The notes under the pieces: generated by a model
Databases searched by the model: none
What the model was told of the DNA's origin: nothing
Seen by the model: only the letters and a program-made list of their open reading frames with translations
Position numbers and translations under genes: made by a program
Part shown: in pieces, positions 58,232-64,000 of the stretch
Layout: each line of letters begins with the position of its first letter
Numbering within the stretch: position 1 is the stretch's first letter
Source of the DNA: Atriophallophorus winterbourni
Lineage: Eukaryota; Platyhelminthes; Trematoda; Plagiorchiida; Microphallidae
DNA length: 64,000 nt
Assembly (NCBI GenBank): GCA_013407085.1
Contig: JACCGJ010001431.1
Coordinates: 97,272 to 161,271 of the forward strand
Direction of reading: 5' to 3'

Positions 58232-58764
58232 GCCAGTGTTCTGAGTAGGTCCGCGAGTTGGACAGATCCAAAATCGCTCGTGTGTTCAAGAAGACAGACT
58301 TTAACGACTGATTTATCGCCGAGCATTTTCAGATATCTGTAAATCAAAAATACAACATCATCAACTGTATAGGGTCCCTATCGGCAGGCAAATTGATTTT
58401 TATTCTTGACGGATGGTACCTTCTTCTTACTTCGTTATATTATCTGTTATTTGTGACAATTTTGCGCCCGATTAAGTTCCTACACTTATCTTCATTGTAC
58501 AAAAAAGTTACGGTTTGACGGCAAAATTAATACAGGTTACAGGGGGGCGAGTTTTATACAGCTCCATACATTACATACATACATACATATATAATACAAT
58601 AGGATCGTATACGCTTCGAAAAATAAAATCGTGTCGTAAAAATTGTACCAACTTCCTGGTTACTGGTAATCATCAGTCTGCGCTCACAGCCACGACACTA
58701 TTATTCCTCGAATCAATAAATATTATGAAATTTAATTACTCAATTCTACTGTCTGGTTATATGA
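58232..58764. other. Upstream region of the valyl-tRNA synthetase gene
   Basis: No gene recognised. A CATACATACATACATA run lies near 58.57 kb. It may hold the promoter or an upstream intron of the synthetase gene; no TATA box or initiator can be assigned from the sequence alone. Confidence 0.35.
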
Positions 58765-58786
58765 ACTTTTACTGTCGCACTTTCAG
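58765..58786 (+). promoter_or_regulatory. 3' splice acceptor just before the synthetase start codon
   Basis: AACTTTTACTGTCGCACTTTCAG is a strong pyrimidine-rich acceptor ending at 58786, 15 nt before the ATG at 58802. It is either the end of a 5'-UTR intron or a spliced-leader trans-splice site, both of which occur in flatworms. Confidence 0.5.
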
Positions 58787-58801
58787 TCGCTTCTCCATCA
58801 A

Positions 58802-61711
58802 ATGTCTGATACTTTGGCAAATAATACAGAATCTAAAACTCAGCAAAAGAAAAATGCGAAAAGAGAAAAGAAGCTTGAAAAATTCCAACAGAAACAGCAA
58901 AAAATTTCTCAAACCACTCAGGTTTCACAAATGCATCTGTTTTCTATCTTTAGTTATCTAATAATGTGAAGAAAATCAAAGAGAAAAGTTCCAGCACAGT
59001 TCCCGTTGCGAAAGTGAACACTGATGGCAAAAAGGGTTTGCTAACTTTTTGTTAATTGGTGCAGATTTATCACAAGAGATGCCCGAAGCTTATCACCCAA
59101 CGTTCGTTGAATCCCATTGGTTTAGTTGGTGGGAAAATTGTGGCTTTTTCAGACCCGAGTTTCGCTTGCAACAAGTAGGTAACGGTCTAACATCGCGTTA
59201 TCCATATGCCCCAGTTATTTAGACGTACCCAAACGCACGTAGAAACCACGTTTCTTTGTCCTTTTCATTCACATTTTATTTTATTTTTGATACTTGTGTC
59301 TATCCTAACCCAATATACTGAATACTTGCCCGTGTTAACTATTCCACAATCTACTAATGCCGCAGAGTTATTAGAATTTATCTTCTTAATATCGTCTGCC
59401 TCAATTTTTGTTTGTTCTAGTGGCCGTACGTTCGCAAGAGAAACGCAATGTTCATTACACTTTGTATATACCCGCATCTAATTCTACCCATGTTGATCGC
59501 CTGATACAATTTCTTGATAGACAATGATGCGTACGGTTTTATTCCATTTCACGAATAAGTGCTTCGTCTCAGAGACTAAACATCGTAACCTACGACATTC
59601 TTTAAAGCCTATTCTGAGAACACCTTTCCAAACTTCAGCTCAAACGAAGCCACAGTTTTACCGCCGTTTGAGGCCAAACAGTCTCTAGCACCGGCAAGTT
59701 AGCGTGTAAATACAATATGATGGAGCTAACTGTATCTGTCTGTTAGCTGCATTTTTAAATATTGCTTGTTTGCTCCGTGACTTCACTTAGCGAACTTGAA
59801 GATGCTAATTTACTTGATTGTTTCACTCGCTTTAGGTAGCTGCACTCATTCGAGTGTTTTTCGTCAACGCGGCTCATGGTTTGCGTTCACTTGGCAACTG
59901 CTTCTCTGGAATTGCTTATTTTCATGTAATTACAAAGCAGCGGCGCTCGATTAAGCGGTTATTGGCATTTTACAGTTGGGATGTGCGTCGCGGTTGTATC
60001 ATCTGTTTAACTTGAAATTTTTATCCCTTACTCGTTTGGGCGTTTCCTTTCCTATCTTAGAATGTCATCATCATGGAGCACAGGTCTGACACTAGACAAA
60101 GTGCCAAGAAACATGAAACAGAACAAGCAGATAACCAAATGCGTAAGAAAAGAATGCGGCAAGCAGAATATTCGATTTAGGGTTTTTTTGAATTTATTTA
60201 TAATGTCGACATCAATGTATACTTTTTTGACGAAGCATGATTTCTTTTTTCACACATCTCTTGATAGAAAAATGGGGAGACTGCTGAACAATTTACCATG
60301 GTAATCCCGCCGCCGAACGTGACTGGCAATTTGCATCTCGGTCACGCTCTGACCAATAGCATTGAAGATGCCATCACTCGTTGGCACCGAATGAGTGGCA
60401 AACGTGTTCTCTGGCTTCCTGGCTGTGATCATGCGGGTATTGCTACACAGGTACGTGTTCCATTTACGGTTGGCCCCCATTTAGCTTTTTGCATACATGC
60501 AGTAACCACTTTAGATTTAGGCAAAGTGTGATACTGTTGTAGACTACACGGGGGCTGGGATCATGCAGCACAGACCTGAAAGAATTAATTTCAAAGTCAA
60601 AAATGGCAGCTAAACTGGTTGGACTTTATCAGTGACACTGATTTTACCTGTACATCGCGATTGACGATGTCCTACGAAAAGCTTTAGCTGGTCTAGTGAG
60701 CGCAGGTGTTGAACTTCTGCCGGGTGAGACCTGTCGATCTAGAGTATGCGGTTGACATCGCACTTCTGGGAGATGACCCTCTTATTATTCAACAAGTCTT
60801 GGACCGCCTGTCACTTGAAGCTTCAAGGAATGGTATGTGCTTTTCGCGTAACAATTGTAAAACACTAACCCAGGATTGGAGCAGCTCTCTTCCAAACCTA
60901 ACTGGGTGCGATGTCAATCTTGAATTGGCCGACAGCTGTATTTACATTGGCAGTTGTAACTCTGCTGGCGGTTGTGTCGATGACGAGATCTCACAACGAG
61001 TGGAAGTTGTCCGTCTTCTTTCTGTTTTTACCTACCGTTGCCTGCGTAGGATTGCGCGCATTCGGTGGCATCATCGCGTTACAAATATAGATGTCTGCAA
61101 CCTGGTGTTAGGACCAAGTGGCCACGGACTGAGAGAAATGCTGATGCTTGCTCGTTTGCAATGATTGGGACATGTTTTAAGAATGCCTCCTCACCATTTA
61201 CCGTACCGCGCCTTATTCTCAGAGCACAGCAGAAGCTGTGAGGAACGATCGGGTGGCCAGTTCATGACGTGGCGCGTTGGGATGAAGAAACTCACCGTAG
61301 CGCTAGGCTCAATTGGGCACATTCGTTTGCTTGGATGGGGTCCGATAGCTCCACCTAACCTTTGGCTGGAAACCTTACGAGATATGGCTGCAAACCGAAG
61401 TCAGTGGCGGTAGTGTATTTTATTAAGCTTCTCATATTTTTTAATCCTGCTTGACACTTTGTCTGGCTCCAGACTTGTGCTTCATGATGACGATGATGAT
61501 GAACGGAGAGAAAGTGTAATGTCAGTTGTTCAAAATGTCTTGAGTTTTGTTTTATTTAGATCGGTTTTCTTTGGTATACCACGATCTCTGCAAACACATG
61601 TATTCAATTGCAGGTTGTTGTTGAAAAGAAGCTATGGAGAGAACGGAAATTGACCAGACATGATTTAGGACGAGAAGAATTTGTAAAAGAAGTTTGGAAA
61701 TGGAAAGAAGA
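58802..61711 (+). CDS. VARS: Valyl-tRNA synthetase, cytosolic type, first five exons (3' part beyond the window)
   Basis: Exons: 58802-58921, 58954-59035, 59065-59174, 60268-60450, 61614-61711, all with GT-AG introns and matching phases. Exon 1 is a Lys/Gln-rich N-terminus. Exon 3 has [19 protein letters not shown], the family's N-terminal aromatic box. Exon 4 holds [19 protein letters not shown], the class I HIGH-type ATP site, and [14 protein letters not shown]. Exon 5 continues [20 protein letters not shown] and [12 protein letters not shown]. The enzyme attaches valine to tRNA-Val and edits mischarged threonine. Roughly the first 198 codons are seen. The editing domain, the KMSKS loop and the anticodon-binding domain must lie downstream. 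The second acceptor (59064) could alternatively be 59076, which changes four residues. An isoleucyl or leucyl enzyme would not carry this N-terminal pattern. Confidence 0.93.
59175..60267 (+). other. Synthetase intron 3 with a family B insertion
   Basis: The 1093-nt intron runs from CAA|GTAGGT to a TTTTTTCACACATCTCTTGATAG acceptor. Apart from the family B copy near its 3' end I recognise nothing in it; the 59206-59481 open frame has no motif. Confidence 0.75.
60065..60185 (-). repeat. SINE-like family B copy in synthetase intron 3
   Basis: Plus-strand wording: TCATCATCATGGAGCACAGG, ACTAGACAAAGTGCCAAG, CGGCAAGCAGAATATTC. The 3' (ATG)n tail is on the left, as in the 50.8 kb copy. Confidence 0.7.
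60640..61500 (+). mobile_element. LINE 3' half in synthetase intron 4 (RTE/Jockey-type, short 3' UTR)
   Basis: Broken frames: [36 protein letters not shown] (catalytic box with AVD for ADD), [59 protein letters not shown], then [32 protein letters not shown] and [11 protein letters not shown] before the stop at 61413. The 3' UTR is only about 50 nt, then TGACACTTTGTCTGGCTCCA and GACTTGTGCTTCATGATGAC and a GATGAT tail. The tail is shared with families A and B. 5'-truncated and inactivated by stops and shifts. Same strand as the host gene. Confidence 0.8.
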
Positions 61712-62126
61712 GTGAGTGCCTTTTGAGGATATGTAATCTTGCTTGGGGTCAGGTTCATTTTTTATTTTCAAATTATGGTCTGTATTTATTAAGTCATGTT
61801 GACTGTGCGATTACCCAATCTTCATGAAGGAATATTTTGAACAACAAAAATTAATCGTCAGTATCGCATGGTATCTGGTCATACGCCTCTTTTTGACGAC
61901 GCCTAGTTGCCTTTGGTTCTACCGTATCTCTGAGTTTATGAAAAAATCTCCGGTATTGAGTTGGTCAATCTTGTAACTGTGAAAATGTGGTTCTAGCTTC
62001 TTATGAACTGATCCTCCCTGGTTGACTTCCATTTTGAACAATGTATTCTACTGGTCCACTGTTTACGATGGGATTGAATTTGCTCTCAGCTATTTAAGGG
62101 GGGCATAAGTGTCGGAGAAATAATGT
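61712..62126 (+). other. Start of synthetase intron 5
   Basis: Donor AGA|GTGAGT at 61711/61712. I find no next exon up to 64000, so this intron is at least 2289 nt. This part is unique AT-rich sequence. Confidence 0.6.
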
Positions 62127-62224
62127 ATGGTATGAAAGCACACGCCTGATCCAGGCAAAGTGCCGCGTAGTCAGAGACTGCACGTAGGCGGTATTACTGT
62201 CCGGTTGCCCAGGCCTAGACAGAT
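62127..62224 (-). repeat. SINE-like family A copy 8, 5'-truncated
   Basis: GTATGGTATGAAAGCACACG, CCTGATCCAGGCAAAGTGCC, GTCCGGTTGCCCAGGCCTAG. Only the 3' half of the family is present. Confidence 0.75.
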
Positions 62225-62249
62225 ATAAGAAATAGAGAATAAAGAAATA

Positions 62250-63240
62250 ATGTAGTGGAAAATGTTTGTGACCGACCGGGGAATCATATTCATGAAAAAG
62301 AAAGTTTGTATTGAATCAATTAGAGTAGTTTGTTTTAACGTTTCGCTTGTGACACAGAAGCTTCTTCAAACAAAGGGTGTAAGTACGAACAGAAATCAAG
62401 CTTAAATTTCATTCACCTGACCTATCCTAAGCTGGTTAAGAACTGCGCTCGTTAAGATAGACAGGCGCGATCAATATCAACTGACGCACCACCACCCCTA
62501 CGTGCCGTATAATCCCTTAATTGTTTTAGTCTCGGCAGGTGTGAATGACATCTGCTGACAGATTAGCTCGATTGCGTAATCGATGCGTACACTAGGGGTC
62601 ACGCACGTTAATGTTTATTCGCTGCAGAACTGGACGCAATATTGTGGAAATATCAGCCCCATCCACCTTATTGACTGCATTCCTAGCAACCTTTGTTATC
62701 TCAACCGCCTCAGCGGGAAGTCGTTCATGTTGGTTTTACCTTATCACTTTTACGTTATCGAGATCACGAATGTGCAGTCGTGCAGCACTTCTATGATGTA
62801 CAGCTAACACCGTGCTAAATTGATTTGCCACCGGTAGTGAGCTGCATGCGAATACACGCTGGAGTCTCACTGCCATTGCTATTTTCCTTTCCCATACCTG
62901 TCTAGGCCTGGGCAACCTGACAGTATCTTAGCCCACGTGCAGTCTGACTGCGCAGCACTTTGTTTGGATCGAGCTTGTGATTACATACTTATCAAGATCA
63001 ACACTATGGCCTGTGTCCAGCACGTGTTCAGCTAGGGCTGAATCTTTGATCAGTGATTGATATTCACTGGAATTGCGTGACTGCTTACCGATTGGCTTTT
63101 TGTGTTCGTTTATCCTAGTACTGAGTTCTCTGGAAGCGTTCCCGATATATACTGCCGAGCAACCTTGGCCATTTGAGATGCGTTAATAAGGATCGGAGCG
63201 TTCTAGCCCTTTTATATATTACCTGCGTTATTCATGATTG
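62250..63240 (-). mobile_element. Penelope-like element, GIY-YIG domain and 3' region, split by a SINE
   Basis: The minus-strand reading from about 63190 gives CSAVYIGNASRELSTRINEH, then SSEYQSLIKDSALAEHVLD and TGHSVDLD. The (A)VYIG ... R-L-x-x-R-x-x-EH order is the GIY-YIG endonuclease signature fused to RT in Penelope-like elements. Coding is interrupted by a family A element (62767-62989) and resumes as DNVKVI, then a stop, then EAVEITKVARNAVNKVDGAD. The 3' region includes GCGAAACGTT and the CATGAATATGATTC wording shared with the copies at 2.4, 26.9 and 38.9 kb. The RT part is absent. Confidence 0.85.
62767..62989 (+). mobile_element. SINE-like family A copy 9, near full length, with target-site duplication
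   Basis: The 223-bp insert lies in the Penelope GIY-YIG coding. It is flanked by TATCGAGATCA (62756-62766) and TATCAAGATCA (62990-63000), an 11-bp duplication with one mismatch. It starts CGAATGTGCAGTCGTGCAGC and ends GCTTGTGATTACATACT. Confidence 0.88.
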
Positions 63241-63397
63241 TACTTATTCCCTCTGACGCGTCCTTAACGTAAGGTATAAAAACTGTTGCACGCCAAACTT
63301 TTTTCCTTTTTGGTGCCGTTTTTTGCCCACTGTATACTCTTCTCAATCTCGTAATCTGTGTCATCAATTTTTAAATCAACATTTTCACTAGCCTATG

Positions 63398-63498
63398 TTA
63401 TGGTATGAAAGCACAAGCCTGATGCAGACAAAGTGCCGCACAGTCAGAGACTGCATGTGGCCTAAGATACTGTCAGGTTGCCCAGGCCTAGACAGTTC
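63398..63498 (-). repeat. SINE-like family A copy 10, 5'-truncated
   Basis: TATGGTATGAAAGCACAAGC, CAAAGTGCCGCACAGTCAGA, GTCAGGTTGCCCAGGCCTAG. Confidence 0.75.
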
Positions 63499-63746
63499 AT
63501 GAGCCTAATGTACTGATTGGATCGTCAATGTTACTTCGCCAATCGTCTGGAACAATGGCTTCCTAGTTTTGTTGTGTTTTCCACTGTTTTCACACCTACT
63601 GCACCTAATCATGCTCTCTCTCTGTGTTGAGGCCAAAAATCTCGAAACCTGTGGTGAGGTGTTCACGCAATTGCTGTGCGTCCTTTGAGAACTTCTCGTT
63701 TCTCAGTTGTGATTAATTAACTTTGATTCCCAGTACCTCGGCGCTA

Positions 63747-63945
63747 CACTGGTAACACCGTGCTGAATTTATTCCAAACCGGTTGTGATTTGCATACAGA
63801 AACACACTAGAGTCTCACTGTCATTAACCCTCTTCCTATCTATGTGTCTAGGCCTGGACAACCTGACACTATTTCGCACCACGTACATTCTATGGCTGTG
63901 CGGCACTTTGTCTTACTTCAGACTTGTGATTTAATATACATTCTA
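63747..63945 (+). repeat. SINE-like family A copy 11
   Basis: TAACACCGTGCTGAATTTAT, AGAGTCTCACTGTCATTAA, GTCTAGGCCTGGACAACCTG, GTGCGGCACTTTGTCTTACT, CTTGTGATTTAATATA. Diverged, and lacks the extreme 5' head. Confidence 0.7.
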
Positions 63946-64000
63946 TAAGGATCGTTCATTGACAGGTTTGCGATGTCAATATGATTTAAGTTTAGTTTGA

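Noticed and set aside
58515..58961. 148-codon plus-strand open frame over synthetase exon 1
   Set aside because: It reads exon 1 in the wrong frame and runs through intron 1. The phased five-exon model with family motifs explains the region.

Overview
The window looks like nuclear DNA of a flatworm, most likely a digenean trematode. It is AT-rich, has almost no dense coding sequence, and is crowded with decayed retroelements of types known from flukes: CR1/Jockey-like and RTE-like LINEs, Ty3/gypsy elements resembling the CsRn1/Gulliver lineage, and Penelope-like elements with a GIY-YIG domain. The one clear host gene supports this. Its first two introns are 32 and 29 nt and its later introns exceed 1 kb, a 5'-small-intron pattern described for schistosomes. 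The species cannot be fixed from the sequence alone.

Layout. 1-14.5 kb is mostly featureless AT-rich DNA with a few repeat scraps, a 176-bp tandem duplication, an RTE-like fragment and a (TA)19 tract. 14.5-17.3 kb holds a decayed minus-strand CR1-like LINE with an ORF1-like region, endonuclease and reverse transcriptase. 18.9-23 kb holds two LINE 3' ends and the best-preserved element of the window, a 5'-truncated CR1-like LINE with an open RT frame at about 20.9-22.8 kb. A short inverted copy of its own 3' end interrupts it. 24.6-32.2 kb holds a foldback repeat, more CR1-like pieces, a LINE/Penelope chimera and a third CR1-like copy. 33.9-41 kb holds RTE-like copies in both orientations and another Penelope fragment. 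At 42.3-42.6 kb on the minus strand is a candidate host exon resembling the SAYSvFN (SAYSD1) membrane-protein family.

43-64 kb has a different repeat content. It contains about eleven copies of a short SINE-like family (family A), four copies of a second family (family B), two CsRn1-like gypsy elements and a fragment of a third, a Mag/K02A2.6-like gypsy integrase with its polypurine tract and 3' LTR, and LINE fragments. At 58.8-61.7 kb lie five 5' exons of a plus-strand cytosolic-type valyl-tRNA synthetase, complete through the HIGH-type motif; the rest of the gene lies beyond the window. Its introns hold a LINE 3' end, family A and B copies, and a Penelope-like GIY-YIG domain split by a family A insertion with target-site duplications.

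How the parts relate. The 3' end of the LINE inside the synthetase intron carries about 35 nt that recur, diverged, at the 3' ends of families A and B, followed by copy-specific microsatellites. This suggests that this LINE's machinery mobilised both short families. I found no CRISPR array, rRNA, recognisable tRNA or prokaryotic feature, and no clearly new functional system. The notable material is the nested retroelement structure and the small host gene content.
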